DNA of 64,000 nucleotides from an uncultured Eubacteriales bacterium (GTDB lineage Bacteria; Bacillota; Clostridia; Lachnospirales; Lachnospiraceae). The stretch is taken from the NCBI GenBank assembly GCA_900545225.1, contig UQXZ01000006.1:33482-97481 (forward strand). The letters run 5' to 3'. The first letter of the stretch is position 1; each line of letters opens with the position of its first letter. The position numbers were made by a program, and so were the translations under genes. The notes below the pieces were generated by a model, which searched no databases, was not told the DNA's origin, and saw only the letters and a list, made by a program, of their open reading frames with translations. Positions 33,408 through 42,123 of the stretch are shown here, in pieces.

Positions 33408-36317
33408 ATGTATATATTAGAAAATACGGTGGATTTGCCTGACATCGGATCTGTGGGATATATCTACAGACATAAAAAATCCGGTGCCAGAGTGGTTTAC
33501 ATCGAAAATGATGATGACAATAAAGTGTTCACAATAGGTTTCAGAACTCCATCTGAGAACAGTACAGGTGTACAGCACATTATTGAGCATTCAACACTTT
33601 GTGGTTCAGAGAAATATCCTGCAAAGGATCCATTTGTAGAGCTTGCAAAGGGTTCTCTTAATACATTCCTTAATGCCATGACATATCCTGACAAGACAGT
33701 TTACCCAATCGCAAGCTGTAACGATGTGGATTTCAAAAACTTAATGGATATTTACATGGATGCCGTATTTAATCCTAATATCTATAAGAAAGAAGAAATC
33801 TTTAAGCAGGAAGGCTGGCATTACGAGTCTGACGGCGAGAAGTTCTTCCTTAATGGTGTAGTATTTAACGAAATGAAGGGTGTTTACTCATCAGCTGATG
33901 ATGTACTTGAAAGCAAGATTCTTCAGACTATTTACAACGGAAATCAGTATAAGTATGAGTCAGGTGGAGATCCTGAGGTTATTCCTTCACTTACATACGA
34001 AGCATTTCTTGACTACCATAAGAGACATTACGATCCTGCAAATTCATATATTTATCTATATGGAAAGATGGATATTCAGGAAAGACTTGATTATTTAGAC
34101 AGAGAATATTTATCTAAGTATTCAAAAGAGAACTTCAACACAGATACATCTGTAACAGTTCAGAAGCCATTTGAAGCTCCTATTACAGTTAAGTCTGTTT
34201 ATGCGGTTGACGAGGGTGAGGATACAGAAAACAGCTCATACCTTTCATGCAGCTGGATTGTTGGAAATACTCTCGATAATGAATTTACAACAGATATGCA
34301 GATTCTCGATTATGCTCTTATGCTTGCACCGGGAGCTATTTTAAAGCAGAGACTTGTAGATAAGGGAATCGGAGCGGATATCAGCTCAAACTTTGAAACA
34401 TCTTTTATGCAGCCAATGTACAGCATTGTTGTAAGAAATACTTCCGCAGATAAGCTTGATCTCTTCAAGGAAACTATTGATGAAGTTTTAAATGAAGTAT
34501 ATACAAACGGTTTAGATGAGAAAATGCTCAATGCGGCACTCAGTATTTTTGAGTTTAAGTACAGAGAAGCAGACTTCGGTTCATACCCGAGAGGACTTAT
34601 CTATGGTTTATCAATTCTTGAAACATGGATTTATGATGAGACTAAGCCATTTGTAAATGTGGAATGTGGTAAGGAATATGACAGATTAAAGACACTCAAC
34701 TTAAGTGAGTACTTTAAATCATTTACAAAGAATATTCTTATAGATAACAAGTCATGTGCATTAATTCAGCTTGATCCTGATACAACATATGCTGAAAAGC
34801 TTAGAAAAGCAGAAGAGAAGAGAGTGTATGACTATGTAAATACATTATCTGAAGAAGAGAAGCAGCAGATTGTAAAGGATACAGCAAGCCTCAAGGCATA
34901 TCAGGATGAGCCTTCAACAGAGGAAGAATTACTTACAATTCCACTTCTTTCAATTGATGACATTAAGAAAGAAGCTGAGCCTATCAGCTATTCTGTAGAA
35001 GAAGTACATGGCGTAAAGTGCGTAAAGGAAAATATTTTCTCTAATAACATTGCTTACGTAACTGCGGCATTTGATATGGAGCACATTGCTGATGAGGATC
35101 TTCCATACGCAGGTCTCTTAAGTATGTGTATCGGTCTTATGGATACTGAGAACTACTCATATACAGACCTTACAAGTGAAATAAATATGCACACAGGTGG
35201 CATTTTCACAGATATCACATCTTATAACTCAGAGAAAAAGAGCGACGAAATTAAAATGCTCTTCTCATATAACGGTAAGGCATTCTACGGCAAGATTGGC
35301 AAAATGCTTGAGTTAATGGAAGAGCAGATACTCAGAACAAAGTTTGATGACAAGAAGAGAATGAAAGAGCTTGTTGCAAAGAGTGTTTCACAGTATGCAG
35401 TAGGTTTCTTAAGCTCAGGTCACGTAACATCAGCTTCTATTGCCACAGAGCAGTTCTCAAAGAGCACATTCTACACATCAATGACAAAGGGTTACAAATT
35501 CTATGAATTCTTAAATGACCTTAATAACAACTTTGATGAGCGTTTTGATGAGACAGTTGAAAAATTAAATGATTTAGTAAACAGATTATTTAACAAAAAC
35601 ATTCTTACATTTAACGTAACAGCAGATGAAGAAGGTCAGAAGATCTTTGATAAGGAAGCAGTTACATTTATCAATGATCTTAAGAGTGATAATGTTGAAG
35701 ACGTAAAATATGAATCACTCTTTAAGCCTGGATCATTTTCTATTGCATACACATCACCTTCACAGGTTAACTATGTTGCCAGAACATGGAACTTTGCAAA
35801 TGCGGGCTTAGAATATACAGGAGCTCTCAGAGTTCTTAAGACAATATTCTCATATGAATACTTATGGCTTAATATCAGAGTTAAGGGTGGAGCATACGGA
35901 TGTATGAGTGATTTCAGAGTGAACGGCGATTCATTCCTCGTATCATACAGAGATCCTAACATTAAGGATACAAACAGAATATTTGAAGAAGCTGCAGATT
36001 ATGTAAAATCATTTGATGTTTCTGACAGAGATATGATTAAATATATAATCGGAACAATCGGTGGCATGGATTCACCTCTTACACCATCAATGAAGGGTAA
36101 GAGAGCATTTGATGCATATATCAAGGGCACAACAACAGAAGATATTCAGAAGACAAGAGATGAAGTATTGAGTACAAATGTAGAGACAATCAGAAGTCTT
36201 GCACCTATTATTGACCTTCTCAATACTGACAAGCATTTCTGTGTTGTAGGAAGCTCAGACATGATCAACAACTCTAAGGAAATGTTTGATAAGATTGAGC
36301 CTCTTGCAAAGAATTAA
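33408..36317 (+). CDS. M16C-family zinc metallopeptidase (presequence-protease-like)
   Basis: A 969-residue protein of the insulinase superfamily, subfamily M16C, related to mitochondrial PreP. The inverted zinc motif HxxEH is HIIEHS at about residues 59-64, with the downstream Glu ligand in FNEMKGVYSS. Four homologous domains span the length, as in PreP; the helical hinge lies around 440-500. These enzymes degrade short unfolded peptides in a closed chamber; a housekeeping peptide-clearing role is likely. No signal peptide, so it is cytoplasmic. The start is ATG 33408, 5 nt after AAAGAGG; an ATG at 33393 lies upstream of that site. era follows after 12 nt. Confidence 0.9.
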   Translation: MYILENTVDLPDIGSVGYIYRHKKSGARVVYIENDDDNKVFTIGFRTPSENSTGVQHIIEHSTLCGSEKYPAKDPFVELAKGSLNTFLNAMTYPDKTVYPIASCNDVDFKNLMDIYMDAVFNPNIYKKEEIFKQEGWHYESDGEKFFLNGVVFNEMKGVYSSADDVLESKILQTIYNGNQYKYESGGDPEVIPSLTYEAFLDYHKRHYDPANSYIYLYGKMDIQERLDYLDREYLSKYSKENFNTDTSVTVQKPFEAPITVKSVYAVDEGEDTENSSYLSCSWIVGNTLDNEFTTDMQILDYALMLAPGAILKQRLVDKGIGADISSNFETSFMQPMYSIVVRNTSADKLDLFKETIDEVLNEVYTNGLDEKMLNAALSIFEFKYREADFGSYPRGLIYGLSILETWIYDETKPFVNVECGKEYDRLKTLNLSEYFKSFTKNILIDNKSCALIQLDPDTTYAEKLRKAEEKRVYDYVNTLSEEEKQQIVKDTASLKAYQDEPSTEEELLTIPLLSIDDIKKEAEPISYSVEEVHGVKCVKENIFSNNIAYVTAAFDMEHIADEDLPYAGLLSMCIGLMDTENYSYTDLTSEINMHTGGIFTDITSYNSEKKSDEIKMLFSYNGKAFYGKIGKMLELMEEQILRTKFDDKKRMKELVAKSVSQYAVGFLSSGHVTSASIATEQFSKSTFYTSMTKGYKFYEFLNDLNNNFDERFDETVEKLNDLVNRLFNKNILTFNVTADEEGQKIFDKEAVTFINDLKSDNVEDVKYESLFKPGSFSIAYTSPSQVNYVARTWNFANAGLEYTGALRVLKTIFSYEYLWLNIRVKGGAYGCMSDFRVNGDSFLVSYRDPNIKDTNRIFEEAADYVKSFDVSDRDMIKYIIGTIGGMDSPLTPSMKGKRAFDAYIKGTTTEDIQKTRDEVLSTNVETIRSLAPIIDLLNTDKHFCVVGSSDMINNSKEMFDKIEPLAKN

Positions 36318-36329
36318 AAGGAGAAAAAT

Positions 36330-37238
36330 TTGAATACAGATAATGTATATAAATCAGGTTTTGTCGCTATGATCGGCAGACCAAATGTAGGTAAATCAAC
36401 ACTTATGAACAAGCTTATCGGACAGAAGATTGCTATCATGTCCAATAAGCCACAGACTACAAGAAAACGTATTAAAACTGTATATACAGATGACAGAGGT
36501 CAGATTGTATTTTTCGATACACCTGGTATTATCAAGCCTAAGAACAAGCTTGGCGAGTACATGAAGAAGGAATCATTTGAAGGATTAAATGATGCTGATG
36601 TTATCTGCTACCTTGTTGAGCCTAAGGCTTACATCGGTGAGGCTGACAAGTCTATAATCGAGCAGTTAGAGAGCGTAAATGTACCTGTTATTCTCGTTAT
36701 CAACAAGTGTGACACTGTTGAAAAGGCTGACATTTTACCGGTAATTAAGATGTTCAGCGAGAAAATGGAATTCAAAGACATCGTTCCTGTATGTGCAAGA
36801 AACGGAAATAATGTTGATGACCTCTTAAGTGTTATATTTGACGAACTTCCTGAAGGACCTATGTATTATGATGAAGATACTGTTACTGACATGCCTATGC
36901 GTGCCATTGCAGCGGAAATCATAAGAGAAAAGTCTCTCCATGCATTAAGTGAAGAAGTTCCTCACGGAATAGCAGTTGTTGTGGATAAGATGCACGACAG
37001 AGAGGGAACTGATATCTGTGATATTGATGCAACAATCTTCTGCGAGAGAGATTCTCATAAGGGAATTATTATCGGTAAGAGAGGCGCAATGCTTAAGAAG
37101 ATCGGTTCAACAGCCAGATATGAGCTTGAGAGAGAACTTGGATGCAGAGTTAATTTAAAGCTCTGGGTTAAGGTAGATAAGGACTGGCGTGAAAACGGTA
37201 CAAGTCTTAAGAACTTCGGATATATTAAGGAATCATGA
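36330..37238 (+). CDS. era: GTPase Era
   Basis: Era binds the 3' end of 16S rRNA and is needed for 30S maturation. The 302-residue protein has G1 GRPNVGKSTLMN (about 16-27), G2 with NKPQTTRKRI, G3 FDTPGI, G4 INKCD, and a C-terminal KH domain with GIIIGKRGAMLKKIG. The start is TTG 36330, preceded by AAGGAG at about 36317-36323. Its end overlaps recO by 4 nt (ATGA), so the two are translationally coupled; the era-recO pair is widespread. Confidence 0.97.
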   Translation: MNTDNVYKSGFVAMIGRPNVGKSTLMNKLIGQKIAIMSNKPQTTRKRIKTVYTDDRGQIVFFDTPGIIKPKNKLGEYMKKESFEGLNDADVICYLVEPKAYIGEADKSIIEQLESVNVPVILVINKCDTVEKADILPVIKMFSEKMEFKDIVPVCARNGNNVDDLLSVIFDELPEGPMYYDEDTVTDMPMRAIAAEIIREKSLHALSEEVPHGIAVVVDKMHDREGTDICDIDATIFCERDSHKGIIIGKRGAMLKKIGSTARYELERELGCRVNLKLWVKVDKDWRENGTSLKNFGYIKES

Positions 37239-37906
37239 GAGATGTAACCACCGTATCAGGTGTAATAATAAGCAGTACTCCCATAGGTGAATACGACAGA
37301 AGAGTTGTAATTCTTACAAGGGAACTTGGGAAAATATCCTGCTTTGCCAGGGGAGGCAGACGCCCCACAAGTAAGCTTATTGCTTCAGGAAGAAGCTTTA
37401 TCTTTGCCAACTTCAACATTTACGAGGGAAAAAGCGCATATATTCTCCAGGATATATTTATAGTTAAGTCATTTGATGAAATAACAAAGGATTATAATAC
37501 GCTTATATATGTATATTACTTTGCGGAAATTGCAGAATACTTCGGAAGAGAAGGGATGAATGCCACAGACAGCGTTAATCTCTTATATGTTGCATTTAAT
37601 GCACTTCTGGATGAGAAGCTGGATAACGATACCGTAAAGGCTGCATTTGAAATAAGAACCCTTGCAAATGAAGGCTTATTAAATGACATCCCTGACAGGG
37701 CGCATGCAGACAGGGCACTGATAAATGCATTTGATAAATCCGCCAGTGATAATGTTCTGACCATGTTTGGCTTTATTTTAAATGAACCTGCAAGAACAGA
37801 ATTTATTAAGCTGGCAGATAAAATGATGACAGAGAGTGTAGATAGAAAAATAAAGTCCAGAGGACTGTTAATGAATGGGAATTGGTTTGACGATGGAAAC
37901 AAGTGA
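37235..37906 (+). CDS. recO: DNA repair protein RecO
   Basis: RecO works with RecF and RecR to load RecA on SSB-coated DNA. The 223-residue protein has the N-terminal OB fold (VSGVIISSTPIGEYDRRVVI, then TRELGKISCFARGGRRPTSK) and a helical C-terminal domain. It has only one Cys (residue 36), so the four-Cys zinc site found in many RecO proteins is missing; zinc-less forms exist. ATG 37235 overlaps era by 4 nt. The gene also overlaps the start of the following kinase, so the three are one unit. Confidence 0.9.
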   Translation: MRDVTTVSGVIISSTPIGEYDRRVVILTRELGKISCFARGGRRPTSKLIASGRSFIFANFNIYEGKSAYILQDIFIVKSFDEITKDYNTLIYVYYFAEIAEYFGREGMNATDSVNLLYVAFNALLDEKLDNDTVKAAFEIRTLANEGLLNDIPDRAHADRALINAFDKSASDNVLTMFGFILNEPARTEFIKLADKMMTESVDRKIKSRGLLMNGNWFDDGNK

Positions 37907-38735
37907 ACAGAATAATTATCAGAAGAAAATAGCCATAATAAATGACTTATCCGGATATGGCCGCTGTTCAATTACTGTTCAGTTACCAATAATTTCGGCC
38001 ATGGGCATACAGACATGTCCGATTCCAACCGGAATATTTACAAATCATACCGGTTTTGATTCATTTGCAGTAAAGGACTGCACGGACTTTTTACACAGCT
38101 TTATCGATGAATGGAAAAAGGTAAATATTTCATTTGACGGAATACTTATCGGATACCTGACCAATCCCGCACAGATTGATTTTGCAAAGACATTTATCGA
38201 GGAGTTCGGTAAGGAATCTACTGTTATTCTGGATCCTGTTATGGCGGACAATGGTGAATTCTATTCAGGATATGATTCAAAGATTGCAGAAAGACTTTCA
38301 GAGCTTATAAGTTATGCGGATATTCTTACACCAAATGTAACTGAAAGCTGCATTTTAACAGGTAAGCAGTTTAAACCGTATTTTAAAACTGATGAATTAA
38401 CTGAAATGGCAGAGATTCTTACCCGTGACAGAGCGAAGAGAGTTGTAATTACGGGTATAGATTCGCCGGGATTTGTAAGCAGTTTTGCATTTGAGTCGGA
38501 GAATAAAGAAAGCTACAAACTCTACAGAAAGAAAAAATGTCACAATGAAAGACCGGGAACAGGAGATGTATTTTCTGCGGTTATAGCAGCGGATGCATTA
38601 AATGGAATTGAATTTTTACATTCAGTAGAGAGAGCTTCTGACTTTGTGGCAAAAACTCTTAAGGTTTCAGACCAGAATAATACAGACAGTTTAAATGGTG
38701 TATGTTTTGAGAAGTTTATGAGTATAAAAATCTGA
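37875..38735 (+). CDS. Pyridoxamine/pyridoxal kinase
   Basis: A 286-residue ribokinase-fold enzyme of vitamin B6 salvage (pyridoxal, pyridoxine or pyridoxamine to the 5'-phosphate). The N-terminal KIAIINDLSGYGRCSI, the IPTGIFTNHTGF segment, VILDPVMADNG and the catalytic anion-hole motif RPGTGDVFSAVIAAD support this. The closest group is the clostridial pyridoxamine kinase (PdxY/PdxK-like). I prefer ATG 37875, which follows AGAGGAC; ATG 37893 is an alternative that fits the usual N-terminal length. Either start lies inside the end of recO. Confidence 0.85.
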   Translation: MGIGLTMETSEQNNYQKKIAIINDLSGYGRCSITVQLPIISAMGIQTCPIPTGIFTNHTGFDSFAVKDCTDFLHSFIDEWKKVNISFDGILIGYLTNPAQIDFAKTFIEEFGKESTVILDPVMADNGEFYSGYDSKIAERLSELISYADILTPNVTESCILTGKQFKPYFKTDELTEMAEILTRDRAKRVVITGIDSPGFVSSFAFESENKESYKLYRKKKCHNERPGTGDVFSAVIAADALNGIEFLHSVERASDFVAKTLKVSDQNNTDSLNGVCFEKFMSIKI

Positions 38736-38736
38736 C

Positions 38737-38790
38737 AATTATATTAATTATATTAATTATATTAATTATATTAATTATATTAATTTCATT
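38737..38790. repeat. 9-bp tandem repeat array
   Basis: AATTATATT is repeated five times without change (38737-38781) and a sixth time as AATTTCATT (38782-38790). It lies immediately after the kinase stop codon and before its terminator. Likely a slippage-prone minisatellite. Confidence 0.95.
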
Positions 38791-38844
38791 AATATGGATG
38801 ATTAATCTGAAGGATTTAATATAAGATGTGATATACATAAAAAA

Positions 38845-38876
38845 GCTGTGGGTATATACCTGCGGCATTTTTATTT
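38845..38876 (+). terminator. Terminator of the M16C-era-recO-kinase unit
   Basis: GCTGTGGGTA (38845-38854) pairs with TACCTGCGGC (38857-38866) using three G-U pairs, followed by ATTTTTATTTG. Confidence 0.65.
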
Positions 38877-39006
38877 GTGACATTTTCTTTGTATTTTTAT
38901 CCGTAATTAATTGGAAAATATTGCGTGATTAATAACATAAATGTAAAATTGATTTACAGTTTAATTTATTATAATATAAACTACATAAATTAATAAAAAT
39001 AATTAC

Positions 39007-39040
39007 AGTAAGAACTTAAGGTTCTTACTTAACTTTTTAA
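39007..39040 (+). promoter_or_regulatory. Hairpin in the ddh leader
   Basis: AGTAAGAAC (39007-39015), loop TTAAG, GTTCTTACT (39021-39029), then TAACTTTTTAAA. It sits about 20 nt before the ddh RBS. The stem with T-run looks like an attenuator or a terminator read past. No lysine riboswitch is present (the leader is too short). Confidence 0.5.
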
Positions 39041-39059
39041 AATGCAAAGGAGATAGAAT

Positions 39060-40040
39060 ATGAGAATAGGTATTCTTGGATATGGCAACCTTGCTAAAGG
39101 TGTTGAATGTGCTATAGGACAGAATGATGATTTGGAACTTACCGCCGTATTTACAAGAAGAAACCCTGAAAGTGTAAAGGTAATTACACCTGGAGTTCAT
39201 GTATACAATACAGCAGATATTTTAGAGCATAAGGACGACATTGATGTTTTAATTATCTGCAGCGGTAGTGCAACAGATATGCCTAAGCAGACTCCGGAAT
39301 ATGCTAAGTACTTCAATGTAGTAGACAGCTTTGATACTCATGCAAGAATACCGGAGCACTTTGCAAATGTTGATAAGGCAGCAAAGGAAAGCGGCCATAC
39401 AGCACTTATTTCTGCAGGATGGGATCCTGGTATGTTCTCAGTTAACCGTCTTTATTCAGAATGTATCTTACCTGAAGGTAAGTCATACACATTCTGGGGT
39501 AAGGGTGTAAGCCAGGGACATTCAGATGCTATCAGAAGAATTGAAGGCGTTAAGAACGGAAAGCAGTATACAATTCCTTCAGAAGAAGCTCTTGAATCAG
39601 TAAGAGCAGGTGAGAATCCTGAACTTACAACAAGACAGAAGCATACAAGAGAGTGCTTCGTTGTAGCTGAAGAGGGTGCAGATCTTGAGAGAATTACACA
39701 GGAAATCAAGAATATGCCTAACTATTTTTCTGACTACGACACAACAGTACATTTTATTACTGAAGAAAAACTTGAAAGAGACCATGCAGGAATTCCACAC
39801 GGTGGTTTCGTTATCCGTTCAGGTGTTACAGGACAGAACAGAGAAAATAAGCATGTTATCGAGTACAGCTTAAAGCTTGATTCAAACCCTGAATTTACAG
39901 CAGCTGTAATTGTTGCATATGCACGTGCAATTAACAGACTTCACAAGGAAGGTGTTACAGGTTGTAAGACTGTATTTGATATTGCACCTGCATATCTTAG
40001 CAAATTAAGCGCTGAGGAGATTCGCGCTCACTTATTATAA
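39060..40040 (+). CDS. ddh: meso-Diaminopimelate D-dehydrogenase
   Basis: Ddh makes meso-2,6-diaminopimelate in one NADPH-dependent step from tetrahydrodipicolinate and ammonia, bypassing four steps of the usual route to cell-wall DAP and lysine. The 326-residue protein starts with the nucleotide motif MRIGILGYGNLAKGVE, has SAGWDPGMFSVNRLY, the WGKGVSQGHSDAIRRIEGVK substrate segment and HGGFVIRSG, all typical of the family. It starts at ATG 39060 behind AAGGAGAT. lysA follows after 12 nt, so DAP synthesis and its decarboxylation to lysine are coupled in one operon. Confidence 0.96.
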   Translation: MRIGILGYGNLAKGVECAIGQNDDLELTAVFTRRNPESVKVITPGVHVYNTADILEHKDDIDVLIICSGSATDMPKQTPEYAKYFNVVDSFDTHARIPEHFANVDKAAKESGHTALISAGWDPGMFSVNRLYSECILPEGKSYTFWGKGVSQGHSDAIRRIEGVKNGKQYTIPSEEALESVRAGENPELTTRQKHTRECFVVAEEGADLERITQEIKNMPNYFSDYDTTVHFITEEKLERDHAGIPHGGFVIRSGVTGQNRENKHVIEYSLKLDSNPEFTAAVIVAYARAINRLHKEGVTGCKTVFDIAPAYLSKLSAEEIRAHLL

Positions 40041-40052
40041 TCCGGAGGAAAT

Positions 40053-41294
40053 ATGGAATCATTTATCAACGAAAGAGATTTCTTTAAAGGGAATAATGCT
40101 GAAACTATCGCTGAAGAGTACGGTACTCCGCTTTATGTATATAACGAAGAAATAATCAGAAAGCAGATGGATAATGTTGCAAAAGTAATTACAAAATATC
40201 CATATACTGCTAACTATTCTGTTAAAGCCAATACAAACATTCACATTTTAAAGTTAGCCTTGGAAGAAGGTAATAACTGTGATGCCATGAGCCCTGGTGA
40301 AATTTCAATGCTCCTTAAGGTAGGTTTTCCAAAGGAGAGAATTTTCTTTATTCCTAACAATGTTTCAGAAGAGGAAATGAAGTTCGCCATTGATCATGAC
40401 ATTATGACAAGTTTAGACAGCATTTCACAGCTTGAAATGTACGGTCAGCTCAATCCTGGTGGGAAATGTGCCGTAAGAATCAATCCTGGTGTAGGTGCAG
40501 GTCATCATGACAAGGTTATTACAGCTGGTAAGAAGACTAAGTTTGGTATTGCTGAAGAAGATATTCCTGAAATATTTAAGATTATAGAAAAGTACAATCT
40601 TACAATTGCAGGTATTAACCAGCATATCGGTTCTTTATTTATGGATCCGGAACCATACTTACAGGCTGTTTCAAATCTCTTAAGAATTGCCATGGGATTT
40701 AAGAATCTTGAGTTCATCGACTTCGGTGGCGGATATGGTATTCCTTATCATAAGCTCGATGGAGAAACAGAATATGATATGGAAAGCTTCAAAGAGAGAT
40801 TAGAACCAATCCTTGATAAATTTGTTAAGGAATACGGTTCTGTTCCATTATTTAAATCTGAACCTGGAAGATACTGTGTAGCTGAGGGTGGTGTGATTCT
40901 TGGAAGAGTGCACTCAGTTAAGCAGAATGCAGGAAGAAAGTATGTTGGCACTGATGTAGGTATGAATGTACTTGTAAGACCTTCAATGTATGACTCATGG
41001 CACGATATTGAAGTTATAAGAGCAGGTAAGATAGTTCCAAGAGAAAATATGGAAACAGTTACTGTAACAGGAAATATCTGCGAATCAGGTGACCTTCTTG
41101 CACAGGACAGAGAGCTTCCTGTTATTGAAAAGGATGATCTTGTATGTGTACTTGATGCAGGTGCATACGGATACAGCATGTGCTCAAGTTACAACTCAAG
41201 ACCACGTCCTGCAGAAGTTATGGTCTGTAAGGACGGATCAGTTAAGCTTATTAGAAGAAGAGAAACTATAGAAGACTTATTTGCATATATGTAA
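40053..41294 (+). CDS. lysA: Diaminopimelate decarboxylase
   Basis: LysA decarboxylates meso-DAP to L-lysine. The 413-residue fold-type III PLP enzyme has the PLP Lys58 in YSVKANTN, the HIGS(LF) segment NQHIGSLF, the glycine loop FIDFGGGYGIPY, EPGRYCVAEGG, the ICESGDLLAQD active-site Cys motif and AGAYGYSMCSSYNSRPRPAEV. Carboxynorspermidine decarboxylase is a relative, but the motifs and the ddh neighbour point to LysA. It starts at ATG 40053 behind CCGGAGGA and ends at a long terminator. Confidence 0.92.
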   Translation: MESFINERDFFKGNNAETIAEEYGTPLYVYNEEIIRKQMDNVAKVITKYPYTANYSVKANTNIHILKLALEEGNNCDAMSPGEISMLLKVGFPKERIFFIPNNVSEEEMKFAIDHDIMTSLDSISQLEMYGQLNPGGKCAVRINPGVGAGHHDKVITAGKKTKFGIAEEDIPEIFKIIEKYNLTIAGINQHIGSLFMDPEPYLQAVSNLLRIAMGFKNLEFIDFGGGYGIPYHKLDGETEYDMESFKERLEPILDKFVKEYGSVPLFKSEPGRYCVAEGGVILGRVHSVKQNAGRKYVGTDVGMNVLVRPSMYDSWHDIEVIRAGKIVPRENMETVTVTGNICESGDLLAQDRELPVIEKDDLVCVLDAGAYGYSMCSSYNSRPRPAEVMVCKDGSVKLIRRRETIEDLFAYM

Positions 41295-41360
41295 TGCGAA
41301 GTCGGATTGGGTTTCGGAAAACTGATAAATATGGCACATGAAAATGTGAATATATGATAA

Positions 41361-41420
41361 AAAACCACTGCATGTGGACAGCATATCATTGTGATATGTA
41401 TGTCGCGACAGTGGTTTTTT
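41361..41420 (+). terminator. ddh-lysA terminator
   Basis: AAAACCACTG (41361-41370) pairs with CAGTGGTTTT (41409-41418); GACA/TGTC and CATATCA/TGATATG extend the hairpin inward. TTTT continues. It also faces the convergent tadA gene. Confidence 0.88.
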
Positions 41421-41473
41421 GTTATATATGTTTTCTGATAAAAGTTTCTTTTAAATTTTCGTGCGGTGTATTT

Positions 41474-42109
41474 TTACTTTTTCTGCTGTATCTGTTTTTG
41501 TTTAGTCTGGCCTGACTGATTACCTTTTTTCTGTTTAGTCTGTGCCGGCTGGTTTTCTAGCTTTGCTCTTTTTAACAATACTTTCTTATATTTTTTCTCA
41601 AATCTCATTTTCTTAAAAAATGAGCTCATAAGTTCAGAGCATTCCTTTTCAAGAACATTGTAGGTTATTTTGCACTGGTGGTTAAAATCCTTATTGTCCA
41701 GGATATTAATAATGGAGCCGGCACAGCCTGATTTGGCGCTCATAGCTCCGATTACAACTCTTGGTATTCTTGCCTGGACAATAGCCCCCGCACACATCTG
41801 GCAGGGCTCAAGAGTAACATAAAGCGTACAGTCCTCAAGACGCCAGTCCTTTAATACCTTTGAAGCAGCTACTATTGCAGATATTTCAGCGTGCTTAATT
41901 GTGCAATTATCCGTATTTCTTCGGTTATAACCCTTTGCAATAATTTTATTGTTGTGAACTATTACGCATCCTATGGGAGTTTCATTTTTCTTATCTGCCT
42001 TTAAAGCCAGATTATAAGCCTCCTTCATAAACCTGATGTCAGTAAGATACTGTTCATAGTCTTCATTTATTTCATTAGTGTTTGTACACGATAGCTGATT
42101 GTTAATCAT
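41474..42109 (-). CDS. tadA: tRNA-specific adenosine deaminase TadA, with extra N- and C-terminal tails
   Basis: TadA converts A34 to inosine in tRNA(Arg)ACG. The deaminase core (about residues 28-175) has GCVIVHNN, the zinc/catalytic HAE in IKHAEISAIVAAS and PCQMCAGAIVQARIPRVVIG with the Cys pair. The protein is 211 residues, longer than the usual 150-165: about 27 residues precede the usual MKEAYNLALKA start, and a Gln/Lys-rich tail follows (two QTKQK units, ending QIQQKK). ATG 42109 (minus strand) has GGAAG 7 nt upstream, which supports the long N-terminus. It lies 14 nt after tyrA in the same operon. Confidence 0.9.
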   Translation of the reverse strand: MINNQLSCTNTNEINEDYEQYLTDIRFMKEAYNLALKADKKNETPIGCVIVHNNKIIAKGYNRRNTDNCTIKHAEISAIVAASKVLKDWRLEDCTLYVTLEPCQMCAGAIVQARIPRVVIGAMSAKSGCAGSIINILDNKDFNHQCKITYNVLEKECSELMSSFFKKMRFEKKYKKVLLKRAKLENQPAQTKQKKGNQSGQTKQKQIQQKK

Positions 42110-42123
42110 AAATAACTTCCAAA

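Noticed and set aside
38737..38790. CRISPR-like or origin-like iteron array
   Set aside because: Simple 9-bp head-to-tail slippage repeat with no spacers and no DnaA boxes or replication genes.
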